A DNA stretch of 32,868 nucleotides, taken from Streptococcus mitis (lineage in GTDB: Bacteria > Bacillota > Bacilli > Lactobacillales > Streptococcaceae). The notes beneath the pieces are model-generated. The model was not told the DNA's origin and searched no databases. It was given only the letters and a program-made list of their open reading frames with translations. Positions 16,000 to 23,954 of the stretch are shown here, piece by piece. The stretch spans positions 1 to 32,868 of the forward strand of contig NZ_NCVK01000015.1 of assembly GCF_002096845.1 (NCBI RefSeq), written 5' to 3'. Position numbers and translations under genes: made by a program. Position 1 is the first letter of the stretch, and the number at the start of each line of letters is the position of its first letter.

Positions 16000-16566
16000 T
16001 CACTTTACAACCTTCTCGATAAAATTCCGAATAGAAGACAAGCCGTCAGGCGTTCCAATACTCTCTGGATGGTACTGGAAACCATAAATTGGAAGTGTTT
16101 TATGTTGAATCCCCATGATGGCTTGGTCATCAGTCGAACGAGCTGTCACTTCAAAGTCTTCTGGCATTTCTTCAATCAAGATACTGTGATAACGCATGAC
16201 CGCACGGCCATCCTCGATACCTTGATACAAAACAGATGGCGCTTCAAAGCTGATATTACTCTGTTTCCCATGCATGACTTTTGGAGCCAAACCTAACTTA
16301 CCACCAAAGACTTCTGCGATGGCTTGGTGACCCAAACAAATCCCTAAAATCGGCTTCTTGCCGGCAAAATCACGAATCATGTCTTCCATCTTTCCAGCAT
16401 CAACTGGCCAACCAGGACCAGGAGAAAAGACCAGACCATCTGCTTTTTCAGCTTCTTCATACAGCTTGGGATCATCATTTCTCAAGACCTGTACCTCTGC
16501 AAAATTCCCAATGTATTGGGCCAAGTTATAGGTAAAGGAATCATAGTTGTCAATCAATAAAATCAT
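16000..16566 (-). CDS. trpG: Anthranilate synthase glutamine amidotransferase subunit
   Basis: Supplies ammonia from glutamine to TrpE. 188 aa class I amidotransferase: start [15 protein letters not shown], oxyanion region SPGPGWP, nucleophile Cys in GICLGHQ, and the His-Glu pair in YHPES. Its ATG overlaps the trpE stop as ATGA, with GGAGAAC upstream, so the two subunits are translationally coupled. It may also serve folate synthesis, as in other bacteria with one amidotransferase; that cannot be judged here. Confidence 0.96.
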   Translation of the reverse strand: MILLIDNYDSFTYNLAQYIGNFAEVQVLRNDDPKLYEEAEKADGLVFSPGPGWPVDAGKMEDMIRDFAGKKPILGICLGHQAIAEVFGGKLGLAPKVMHGKQSNISFEAPSVLYQGIEDGRAVMRYHSILIEEMPEDFEVTARSTDDQAIMGIQHKTLPIYGFQYHPESIGTPDGLSSIRNFIEKVVK

Positions 16567-17924
16567 GGTCTTAGTTCTCCAATTCTAGTCATAGATTTAG
16601 CCTTGTTAATGGTTTCTTGGTATTCGTTTTGGGCGATGGAGTCGTAGACAATCCCTGCCCCAGCCTGCACATAGGCTGTTTGATTTTTGAGAATCATCGT
16701 TCGGATGGCAATGGCAAAATCCATATCGCCCGTCGCAGACAAGTAGCCAATTGCTCCTGCGTATACGCCCCGTTTTTCCGTTTCCAGTTCATAGATGCGT
16801 CTCATCGCGCGAATTTTTGGTGCTCCAGAAACAGTTCCAGCAGGAAGTGTTGCTTTCAAAGCATCCATAGCAGTGAGTTCTGGAAGCAAACGCCCCTTGA
16901 CCACACTGGTCAAATGCATGACATAACGGAAAAGCTCCACTTCCATATACTTAGTGACTTGGACACTTGCCGTTTCAGAGATGCGACCGATATCATTACG
17001 TCCCAAGTCTACTAACATTCGATGCTCTGCTGTTTCCTTCTCATCCGAAAGCAGGTCTGTCGCCAAAGCCTTGTCTTCTTCATCCGTAGCTCCTCTTGGT
17101 CGCGTCCCTGCAATCGGATTGGTTGTTACGATGCCATTTTTGACAGAAACCAAACTTTCAGGACTAGCACCGATAATCTGATAATCCCCAAAATCATAGA
17201 AATAAAGGTAATTGGATGGATTGGTCACGCGGAGATTTCTGTAGAAGTCAAATGGATTTCCAGTAACTTCTGCTGAGAAGCGTTGACTGAGTACGCATTG
17301 GAACATATCTCCGTTACGAATCAAGTCACGAGCTGTTTCTACCATTTCCTCAAACTTCTGAGGAGCGATATGCGGTTTGAAGTCAAGTGGTGATAGATCC
17401 AAGTCTTCAAATTCATTTGGAGCAGGAATGCGTAATTCCTCAAGCACTTGGTTCAAGGCTTTTTCCAAGTCTTCTTGGCTACGCTCACTATAGAGAGCTT
17501 CCTCGATGACATGGATTTTTTCCTTCTTGTGGTCAAAGACCATGTAACTCTCATAGACGAAGAAATGCATGTCTGGCGTTCCAATTGTATCTTCAGGAAT
17601 TTGGCCAATTTCTTCATAAAGCGAAATCATATCGTAACCAACAAAACCAATAGCTCCCCCACCAAAAGGTAGGTATGAATGGTGCTGGCTCTTATGAGTC
17701 ACTTCATAAAGGAAATCCAAGGGATCCCGATCAATCACTTGACCATTTTGATAAAGAACTCCATTTTCAAACTTAATCTCAAAAACAGGATTATAGGCTA
17801 AGATAGAAAAACGAGCGGTTTCCTTGTCTCTCGGAATACTCTCTAAGATAACCTTGTGTTGCCCCTTTAGGCGCATATAAGCCAAGATTGGTGATAAGAC
17901 ATCTCCATGAATGATTCGTTCCAT
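16563..17924 (-). CDS. trpE: Anthranilate synthase component I
   Basis: Makes anthranilate from chorismate with TrpG. 453 aa. The C-terminal chorismate-binding domain shows the signatures QRFSAEVTGNPFDFYRNLR, GTRPRG, DLGRNDIGR, and PAGTVSGAPKIRAM near residue 380. The N-terminal domain keeps ILES (residues 27-30), the position equivalent to the LLES feedback motif, so the enzyme is probably still inhibited by tryptophan. The ATG at 17924 has AAAGGGA about 8 nt upstream. It heads trpEGDCFBA; its 600-nt leader contains the UGG T-box at 18278-18523 followed by two strong hairpins. Confidence 0.97.
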   Translation of the reverse strand: MERIIHGDVLSPILAYMRLKGQHKVILESIPRDKETARFSILAYNPVFEIKFENGVLYQNGQVIDRDPLDFLYEVTHKSQHHSYLPFGGGAIGFVGYDMISLYEEIGQIPEDTIGTPDMHFFVYESYMVFDHKKEKIHVIEEALYSERSQEDLEKALNQVLEELRIPAPNEFEDLDLSPLDFKPHIAPQKFEEMVETARDLIRNGDMFQCVLSQRFSAEVTGNPFDFYRNLRVTNPSNYLYFYDFGDYQIIGASPESLVSVKNGIVTTNPIAGTRPRGATDEEDKALATDLLSDEKETAEHRMLVDLGRNDIGRISETASVQVTKYMEVELFRYVMHLTSVVKGRLLPELTAMDALKATLPAGTVSGAPKIRAMRRIYELETEKRGVYAGAIGYLSATGDMDFAIAIRTMILKNQTAYVQAGAGIVYDSIAQNEYQETINKAKSMTRIGELRP

Positions 17925-18277
17925 TGTAATTTCCCTTTCAGTTCCTTATTTTTAATTTTTTATCTTTTTTCTATTTCCCTTAAATAGTGCGGACGGGAGG
18001 TAAAATTATCCAGTGGATGATTTTAGAAATCCATGAAATGAAAGACCTAATTTTTGGGCTCCTCTCTCATTCATTTCTAGGCTCAGGCTAAAATAGTTCC
18101 CCGAACTATTTTACTCTCAAAAATTCCGTCCTATAGAAGCATATTTGCTTCTATAGGATACCACTATGGCGGGAAATATCTTTTAAAAGCTCACTTCGTT
18201 CGCAAATTTTTTGTAGCAATCTATTTAATAATGAACAATAATTTAAAACTAAACAGCTGAATCTATAATAGACATAT
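17925..18277 (-). other. 353-nt trpE leader between T-box terminator and start codon, with two long hairpins
   Basis: No gene is visible. Two near-perfect stem-loops stand out: 12 bp with a 4-nt loop (18130-18157, arms CCTATAGAAGCA and TGCTTCTATAGG) and 11 bp with a CCC loop (18089-18113, arms TAAAATAGTTC and GAACTATTTTA). Neither is followed by a T-run, so they are not ordinary terminators. The stretch GCGAACGAAGTGAGC on the minus strand and the paired hairpins suggest a dispersed streptococcal repeat or small non-autonomous element inserted in the leader, or an mRNA processing/stability region. I could not match it to BOX or RUP from memory. Confidence 0.5.
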
Positions 18278-18523
18278 AAAAATCCCCACGCAAAACAACT
18301 TGCGTGAGGACGAAATTCGCGGTGCCACCTCAATTATAGGATTTCTCCTATCTCTCATTCCTGTCTCAGAAACCTCCTGTAACAGGCTGTGCGATAAAGG
18401 GCACTCCCTTGAGAATTATGTTTTCTTCTCTTGTTTCAAATGGACCCAACCTTACAGCTTTCTCTTCTTGTTTCCAGCAACCACAAGCTCTCTGTGAGAG
18501 AAAGGACTGTAATTTTTCCATCT
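18278..18523 (-). ncRNA. T-box riboswitch, tryptophan (UGG), leader of trpEGDCFBA
   Basis: Senses uncharged tRNA-Trp by pairing. Read on the minus strand: stem I base AGATGGA/TCCATTT (18517-18523 with 18438-18444), next helix TTACAG/CTGTAA, specifier TGG (18446-18448) one base before the basal helix, the 14-nt T-box core GAGGTGGCACCGCG (18318-18331), then a terminator with stem TCCTCACGCAA/TTGCGTGGGGA and a T5 tail. Stem I begins 2 nt after the stop of the upstream solo trpB and no good promoter lies between, so this T-box is probably reached only by transcripts that have already passed the first T-box. Confidence 0.92.
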
Positions 18524-18524
18524 T

Positions 18525-19703
18525 TTATTTTTTAGCTTCTAGGTAGTCCGCAATTGCAGCTACGTCCTTGTCTCCACGACCAGAGACATTGATGATGATA
18601 ATGTCGTCTTTACTTAGTTTCGGTGCACGTTTAACTGCTTCTGCGATAGCGTGCGAACTTTCAATGGCTGGGATAATTCCTTCAGTCTTGCTGAGAAGGA
18701 GGAGAGCCTGAACAGCTTCTTCATCCGTCGCTGCAACATATTCTACGCGACCTGAATCTTTGAAGTAGGCGTGTTCTGGGCCAACCCCTGGATAGTCCAA
18801 TCCAGCTGAGATAGAGTAAACTGGAGCTAGCTCTCCATCTTCCTTAAAGACTGCATAAGTCTTCATGCCGTCGACAATTCCGATACTACCTTTTGTCATA
18901 GTAGCTGCGTGCTTGTCTGTATCAAGTCCGTGCCCAGCAGCTTCTACCCCAACCAATTTGACTTCTTCATCAGCCACATACTGTGAAAAAGCACCAATGG
19001 CATTGGAACCACCACCTACACAGGCAATAACGTAGTCTGGTAAACGACCTTCTTTTTCTAAGATTTGACGGCGAGATTCTTCACTGATGACCTTTTGGAA
19101 CTCGTGGACAATTGTAGGATAAGGGTGAGGACCTACAGCAGATCCCAGAACATAGAAGGCTTCAAGGTCATTCATCCATGCTCCAAAGGCTGCATCAACC
19201 GCATCTTTGAGGGTACGAGTCCCTGTTTCAACTGCATGAACAGTTGCTCCCATCATCTCCATACGGAAAACATTGAGACGTTGACGTTCCACATCTTCTG
19301 CCCCCATGTAGACATCACAGGCCATACCAAACTTGGCTGCAGCCGCTGCTGTCGCAACACCGTGCTGACCAGCTCCTGTTTCTGCGATCACTCGTTTTTT
19401 ACCCATACGTTTAGCCAAAAGAATTTGCCCTAAAACGTTGTTAAGCTTGTGAGAACCAAGGTGGTTCAGGTCTTCACGTTTGAGATAAATCTTAGCTCCA
19501 TCTAGGTGGTCTGTCAAACTTTCCGCAAAATAGAGCGGTGTTTCGCGACCTGAATAATCCTTCAAGTAATGACGAAATTCTGCCAAAAACTCTGGATCAT
19601 CCTTGTACTTGTCAAATGTCACTTCCAACTCATCCAACAAAGCCTGAATCGGCTCCGGTACAAAACTACCACCAAATTGTCCAAAATAACCTTTAGTTGT
19701 CAT
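18525..19703 (-). CDS. trpB: Second, stand-alone tryptophan synthase beta subunit
   Basis: A 392-aa TrpB paralogue without an adjacent trpA. All catalytic features are kept: PLP lysine in HLGSHKLNN (operon copy: HTGAHKINN), catalytic Glu in AETGAGQHG, phosphate loop GGGSNAIG, and the C-terminal SGRGDKDV. The copies share long identical blocks ([19 protein letters not shown] against [10 protein letters not shown]) but differ widely elsewhere. It is probably an active enzyme, able to make tryptophan from indole and serine without channelling, so a salvage role is plausible. RBS AGAGGAAA, then ATG at 19703. Regulated by the UGG T-box at 19835-20087. Its stop is 2 nt from the next T-box, with no terminator between. 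Confidence 0.93.
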   Translation of the reverse strand: MTTKGYFGQFGGSFVPEPIQALLDELEVTFDKYKDDPEFLAEFRHYLKDYSGRETPLYFAESLTDHLDGAKIYLKREDLNHLGSHKLNNVLGQILLAKRMGKKRVIAETGAGQHGVATAAAAAKFGMACDVYMGAEDVERQRLNVFRMEMMGATVHAVETGTRTLKDAVDAAFGAWMNDLEAFYVLGSAVGPHPYPTIVHEFQKVISEESRRQILEKEGRLPDYVIACVGGGSNAIGAFSQYVADEEVKLVGVEAAGHGLDTDKHAATMTKGSIGIVDGMKTYAVFKEDGELAPVYSISAGLDYPGVGPEHAYFKDSGRVEYVAATDEEAVQALLLLSKTEGIIPAIESSHAIAEAVKRAPKLSKDDIIIINVSGRGDKDVAAIADYLEAKK

Positions 19704-19834
19704 AAAAATTTCCTCTTTCTGTATTTATTCGGCTTTTTGTTTACTTTTAGTAGTAGGCAAGGAGCTGCAGATAGAACTTAAGTTCATCAAAGCGACTTAA
19801 GGCCCTAATAAAAGATAAACAAAATGACGGATAG

Positions 19835-20087
19835 AAAAAAGCCCACACACAGAATATACTTCCGTGTGAGGGCGTTTGTAACGCGGTGCCACCTCAATTA
19901 TAAAGGGACTATTCCCTTTACATCTCTATCTTGTCTAACAACAAGTTGCACTGTAAGGTGTGCGCACCGAATTTTCATTGTTTCAAATTCATTTTTAAAA
20001 TCAGCCCACTTTCACTACTTCCAACCACCTGTTCACAATCACCACAGGCTCCCTGAAGATCAAAAATAGTTACTTTTCTGATTTGTT
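19835..20087 (-). ncRNA. T-box riboswitch, tryptophan (UGG), leader of the solo trpB
   Basis: Minus-strand order: stem I base AAATCAG/CTGATTT (20078-20084 with 19998-20004), an AGTA box just above it, specifier TGG (20006-20008) one base before the basal helix exactly as in the downstream T-box, T-box core GAGGTGGCACCGCG (19882-19895), and a terminator with arms GCCCTCACACGGA and TCTGTGTGTGGGC followed by T6 (19835-19873). A strong promoter lies just upstream. Uncharged tRNA-Trp would pair with UGG and the T-box core and allow read-through into trpB. Confidence 0.95.
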
Positions 20088-20093
20088 GAACTT

Positions 20094-20122
20094 ATTTTAA
20101 TACTTTGTTTTTTCTTTGTCAA
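20094..20122 (-). promoter_or_regulatory. Strong promoter for T-box - trpB (- trpEGDCFBA)
   Basis: TTGACA (20117-20122), a 17-bp spacer and TAAAAT (20094-20099) on the minus strand; transcription should start near 20087, at the foot of the T-box. It is the only convincing promoter seen for the whole tryptophan region. Confidence 0.85.
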
Positions 20123-20129
20123 GACTTTT

Positions 20130-21359
20130 TTACAATTTTTTTGATGAAGTTAGCACTTTTTCAGAAACTGTTTTGAAAGTCTCAATGATATAGTCCACTT
20201 CTTCATCGCTTAATTTAGTGTGAAGAGGGAGCGTAATTTCATTTTCAAAGAAGGCATAGGCTCTTGGATAATCTGCCATATCAAAACCAAGATTCTTATA
20301 GGCTGTCAAGAGCGGAAGCGGTTTGTAGTGGACGTTACTTGCAATTCCTGCTTTAGCTAATTCTTGGATGATAAGATTGCGTTCTTCTAAGCTCGCTCCT
20401 TCTACATGGGTGATGTAGAGGTGACGTGAAGATTCGACAGTTTCAGTCTTGTGTGCCAAAGGATGGATACGAGAACCTGCAAAACCACGATCATAGCGGT
20501 CCACGATGTCCTTACGACGTTGCAACAAACTTGGATAGCGGTCCAATTGTACCAAACCAAGAGAAGCCATGATATCTGTCATATTGCACTTGTAGGCAGG
20601 AGTTACGATATCGTATTCCCATGAACCCAGCTGCATCTTAGCAAGAGCATCCTTAGTTTGACCGTGAAGAGAAAGGATTTGGAATTCCTTGTACATTTCT
20701 TCGTCATCAATCGCTGGATTGGCCTTCCAAGTCGCACTTCCACCTTCTGCCGTTGTAAAGTTCTTAACGGCATGAAATGAGAAGGAAGTAAAGTCAGCGA
20801 TAGAACCAGCAGGTTGCCCTTTATAAGTTGATCCCAAAGCATGGGCACTATCAGAAACAATCACAATACGGTTAAAGGCCTTTTGCCACTTGCTTGAAGC
20901 AGTAAAGAGATCACGTTTCTTCTCCACTACATGGAACAAACGGTCATAGTCGCAAACAATCCCCGCAAGCTCAACCGGAATAATCACCTTAGTCTTTTCA
21001 GTAATGGCTTGCTCAAGCAAGTTATAGTCCATCTCAAACGTATCTGCTTGGATATCCACCATGACAGGGGTTGCTCCCACGTGAGTGATAACACTACATG
21101 AAGCTGTGTAAGTCATAGCTGGAACGATGACTTCGTCACCAGGACCAACTTCTAAGACACGCAAAATCAACTCAAGAGCTGCAGTTGCAGAGTTGAGGCA
21201 GACAGTCTTTGGCGTCTGTGTATATTGAGACAAGCGACGCTCTAGTTCTTTTGTCTTTGGACCAGTTGTAATCCAACCAGAACGAAGGGTATCCGCTACT
21301 TCAGCAATTTCTGCTTCTGTAATATCGGGTGGTGAAAATGGAATATTGTAATTTGGCAT
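20130..21359 (-). CDS. DegT/DnrJ/EryC1/StrS sugar aminotransferase
   Basis: A PLP-dependent nucleotide-sugar aminotransferase, 409 aa. I start at the ATG at 21359 (MPNYNIPFSPPDI) because AAAGGAG is 7 nt upstream; an in-frame ATG nine codons earlier has no ribosome site. Family marks: SGWITTGPKTKELE, the VIVPAMTYTASCSVI block, SDSAHALGSTYKG, PLP lysine in SFHAVKNFTTAEGG, and the C-terminal SNVHYKPLP. It lies 42 bp after the sugar transferase gene on the same strand. In pneumococcus the equivalent pair is linked, as I recall, to making the 2-acetamido-4-amino-trideoxygalactose that begins the teichoic acid repeat. No terminator follows it. Confidence 0.9.
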   Translation of the reverse strand: MPNYNIPFSPPDITEAEIAEVADTLRSGWITTGPKTKELERRLSQYTQTPKTVCLNSATAALELILRVLEVGPGDEVIVPAMTYTASCSVITHVGATPVMVDIQADTFEMDYNLLEQAITEKTKVIIPVELAGIVCDYDRLFHVVEKKRDLFTASSKWQKAFNRIVIVSDSAHALGSTYKGQPAGSIADFTSFSFHAVKNFTTAEGGSATWKANPAIDDEEMYKEFQILSLHGQTKDALAKMQLGSWEYDIVTPAYKCNMTDIMASLGLVQLDRYPSLLQRRKDIVDRYDRGFAGSRIHPLAHKTETVESSRHLYITHVEGASLEERNLIIQELAKAGIASNVHYKPLPLLTAYKNLGFDMADYPRAYAFFENEITLPLHTKLSDEEVDYIIETFKTVSEKVLTSSKKL

Positions 21360-21401
21360 TGATTTGCTCCTTTTGTCTGTACTCATTTTCTCATGACTAC
21401 T

Positions 21402-22094
21402 TTATTTTAGCACTTCAAACACGGTTTGAAACATGATTTTGATGTCTCCAAGGAAACTAAACTCTCGGAGATAGGCGAGGTTATAGCGCATCTTTTCAGG
21501 AAGAACATGCTCTACATAGGCTTGGTCAACTGACAGACCTTTCTCCGTCATTTGACTGATGATGGTGTCCTCATCCTTGTAGTTGATGCTGGCTGGAGAG
21601 GTAATACCTGCTGGTAAGAGCAAGGTCGCCATCATTTCAGGACTATACTGCTCTGTGTAACGTGGCACTTCAGGACGTGTCCCTACAAAGGACATCTCGC
21701 CTTTAAGGACATTGACCAGCTGAGGCAGTTCGTCCAAACGCACACGGCGGATGAAATTGCCTACCTTGGTAATGCGACTATCGTTAGCTGAAGTTACCAG
21801 ACTGCCTTTTTTGTCCGCATCCGTTACCATGGTACGGAACTTCCAAATCTTGAAAGGACGGTTGTACTGGGTCACACGCTCTTGCTTGTAAATGATAGGC
21901 CCCTTGCTATCCAACTTGATCCAAATGCTCAAGATCAGAAAGACTGGGGAAGTCAAAATTAGCAAGACCAAGGCCAGAACCCAATCCAGGCAACGCTTGA
22001 AAATCAGCGAACCCTTCCTTTTAGAGACAAGCTGGTAGTAAGACTCAACCTCGCTTGATTTCATTTCCACGGGCAAGTCTTCCCATTTCAGCAT
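21402..22094 (-). CDS. Initiating sugar-phosphate transferase (teichoic acid/glycan)
   Basis: A 230-aa member of the bacterial sugar transferase (WcaJ/WbaP C-terminal) family, which moves a sugar-1-phosphate from a nucleotide sugar to undecaprenyl phosphate. Visible: one re-entrant hydrophobic segment (CLDWVLALVLLILTSPVFLILS), then KQERVTQYNRPFKIWKFRTM, the LDELPQLVNVLKGEMSFVGTRPE signature with the catalytic Asp-Glu, and a typical C-terminal tail. It lacks the extra N-terminal membrane domain of the longer enzymes, as is usual for the short PglC-like class. It is first in an operon with the aminotransferase, consistent with building and loading one unusual amino sugar. RBS AAAGGAG. Confidence 0.9.
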   Translation of the reverse strand: MLKWEDLPVEMKSSEVESYYQLVSKRKGSLIFKRCLDWVLALVLLILTSPVFLILSIWIKLDSKGPIIYKQERVTQYNRPFKIWKFRTMVTDADKKGSLVTSANDSRITKVGNFIRRVRLDELPQLVNVLKGEMSFVGTRPEVPRYTEQYSPEMMATLLLPAGITSPASINYKDEDTIISQMTEKGLSVDQAYVEHVLPEKMRYNLAYLREFSFLGDIKIMFQTVFEVLK

Positions 22095-22139
22095 GCTGTT
22101 TCTCCTTTGTTTTTATTATACTATTTGTCAACATTTTTC

Positions 22140-22148
22140 ATTATACCA
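22140..22148 (-). promoter_or_regulatory. Extended -10 promoter of the sugar transferase operon
   Basis: TGGTATAAT on the minus strand, about 45 bp before the start codon, has the TGN extension and no clear -35. A second TATAAT closer to the gene lacks a properly spaced partner. Confidence 0.5.
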
Positions 22149-22211
22149 CAAAATGGAAAAGGCGGTGTAAGAAATCTGTAATTTGAAGGATTTCCTTCTT
22201 ATACTAGAGTA

Positions 22212-23954
22212 TTAGGACATAGCCCCTGCCTGCAAGCTATACATCTTGTGATAGGTTCCTCCCAAGGCCAAGAGTTCCTCATGGGTTCCACTCTCGATAA
22301 TGCGCCCCTTGTCCAAAACATAGATGCAGTTGGCGTCTTGGATGGTAGAAAGGCGGTGGGCAATGGCAATGGTTGTCCGCCCCTGTCTCATCTTCGCCAG
22401 AGAAGCTTGAACCAAGCTTTCTGTTTCAGAGTCAATATTGGCTGTCGCTTCATCCAAAATCAAGATTTTAGGCTGACTAGCAACTGTTCTGGCAAAGGCA
22501 AGAAGCTGACGCTGTCCAGTAGAAAAGCTCGAACCACGTTCGGAAACAGGTGCATCATATCCCAGCGGAAGGTCCTGAATAAAGGAATCTGCATCCACAA
22601 AGGCAGCTGCAGCCTGAACCTGCTCATCACTGATATCTTGGTACATGGCGATATTGGACTTGATGGTCCCATGATAGAGGAAGGGTTCCTGCAAGACCAG
22701 ACCGATATTTTTTCTCAACTCTTCCTGACTGAAATCCCTGATATCCACATTATCCAAGAGAACTCGCCCTGACTGAAATTCATAAAAGCGCATGAGGACA
22801 TTGATAATGGAAGATTTCCCCGAGCCTGTATGCCCTACAAAGGCAATGGTTTCACCCTTGTTAACAGAGAAAGAAATGTCATCCAGAATCGGCTGTTTTC
22901 CATCATAAGAAAAACACACATGTTCAAATCGAATATTGCCTTCTTGGACTTTGGCTTGCCCATCTTTTTGAAGAGGCTCATAGGTCTTCTCGTCAATCAA
23001 GGCAAATACACGCCCTGCAGACACCATGGACGTTTGAAGGGTTGAAAAGTTTTGCGTCACCTCGATCAAGGGATCAAAGAGGCGATTGATGTACTGGATA
23101 AAGGCATACATGGTTCCGGCCGTTATACCGATAGAAAGACCACGGTAGCCAAAATAGGCCATCAAGACAGCGTATCCTAGGAGTTTCAGCAAACTCATGG
23201 CAGGTCTCAAAAAGAGGGCATCCAAGGCTACAGAACGGTTGGCATAGAGCAAGTGTTCTTGGTTGATCTCATCAAATTCTGCCTGCAGGCGCTTCTCTTG
23301 ATTAAAGGCCTGGATTATTCTGATTCCCTCAATGTTTTCAGCCAGCTTGCTATTGATATCTGACAAGAGACTTCTGGTTTTCTCAATGATTTTCACTGAT
23401 TTTTTCCGATAGAGATTGACTAAAAGGAAAATCAAGGGGAGAAAGAGCAGTACTAAAGTCGTCAAACGAAAATCCAACACCAACATGGTATAAAGAGTTG
23501 TCAGAAAGATGAAAACTGCTGAGATAAAGCTAGACAAAATCCCTGAAAACATATCACTGATGGTCTCAGTGTCATTTGTCAAACGAGAGACAATCGAGCC
23601 TGCTGGTGTCTTGTCAAAGTAAGACATGCCCAGCTTTTCCATATTGGCAAAGGCATCGCGACGAATATCCCTAACGATGCTGTAGGACACGCGCGCAAAA
23701 AGAAGATTGCCGACATACTGAACTAGAGTTTGTAGGATATAAAGACCATAGTAGGCTAGCAACACTGTCACGGCAAGTTGGTTGAAATTGCTGAGATACT
23801 TGTCAATAAAGTGGGAAGCCACGAGGGGAATGACACTTTTGATGACCGTCGTCGCTAGGAGAAAACTGAGTGCCAAAAAGGTCAGGAGTCCATAGGGCTT
23901 TAGATAGGACATCAAGCGCTTCAATACAGCCCATTGTTCTTGTTTATTCTGCAT
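22212..23954 (-). CDS. ABC exporter half-transporter, canonical Walker B subunit
   Basis: A 580-aa type I ABC exporter half: six membrane helices in residues 20-310, then the nucleotide-binding domain with Walker A GHTGSGKSS, Q-loop LVLQEP, Walker B ILILDEATANID (catalytic Glu present) and H-loop IAHRLS. The signature is altered: SSFSTGQ instead of LSGGQ. The neighbour has the complementary pattern (normal signature, Asp in place of the catalytic Glu), which marks an asymmetric heterodimer with one working ATP site, as in TM287/288 or BmrCD. Substrates of such pumps are often drugs or peptides; none can be named here. It overlaps the upstream half by 11 nt, with AAAGGAG before its ATG. Confidence 0.93.
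   Translation of the reverse strand: MQNKQEQWAVLKRLMSYLKPYGLLTFLALSFLLATTVIKSVIPLVASHFIDKYLSNFNQLAVTVLLAYYGLYILQTLVQYVGNLLFARVSYSIVRDIRRDAFANMEKLGMSYFDKTPAGSIVSRLTNDTETISDMFSGILSSFISAVFIFLTTLYTMLVLDFRLTTLVLLFLPLIFLLVNLYRKKSVKIIEKTRSLLSDINSKLAENIEGIRIIQAFNQEKRLQAEFDEINQEHLLYANRSVALDALFLRPAMSLLKLLGYAVLMAYFGYRGLSIGITAGTMYAFIQYINRLFDPLIEVTQNFSTLQTSMVSAGRVFALIDEKTYEPLQKDGQAKVQEGNIRFEHVCFSYDGKQPILDDISFSVNKGETIAFVGHTGSGKSSIINVLMRFYEFQSGRVLLDNVDIRDFSQEELRKNIGLVLQEPFLYHGTIKSNIAMYQDISDEQVQAAAAFVDADSFIQDLPLGYDAPVSERGSSFSTGQRQLLAFARTVASQPKILILDEATANIDSETESLVQASLAKMRQGRTTIAIAHRLSTIQDANCIYVLDKGRIIESGTHEELLALGGTYHKMYSLQAGAMS

Noticed and set aside
12825..17672. Many 60-150 codon plus-strand frames opposite the trp genes
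   Set aside because: They are shadows of real genes in other frames: they overlap confident coding sequence and lack ribosome sites and family features.
18151..18333. 60-aa minus-strand frame in the trpE leader, overlapping the T-box terminator
   Set aside because: It runs through RNA structures, has no ribosome site and an odd composition. It is not a leader peptide, since it lacks a Trp-rich start and the T-box explains regulation.
19776..19812. AACTTAAGTT palindrome in the solo trpB leader as an operator
   Set aside because: It lies downstream of the T-box terminator, is AT-rich and short, and has no second copy. The T-box already accounts for control.
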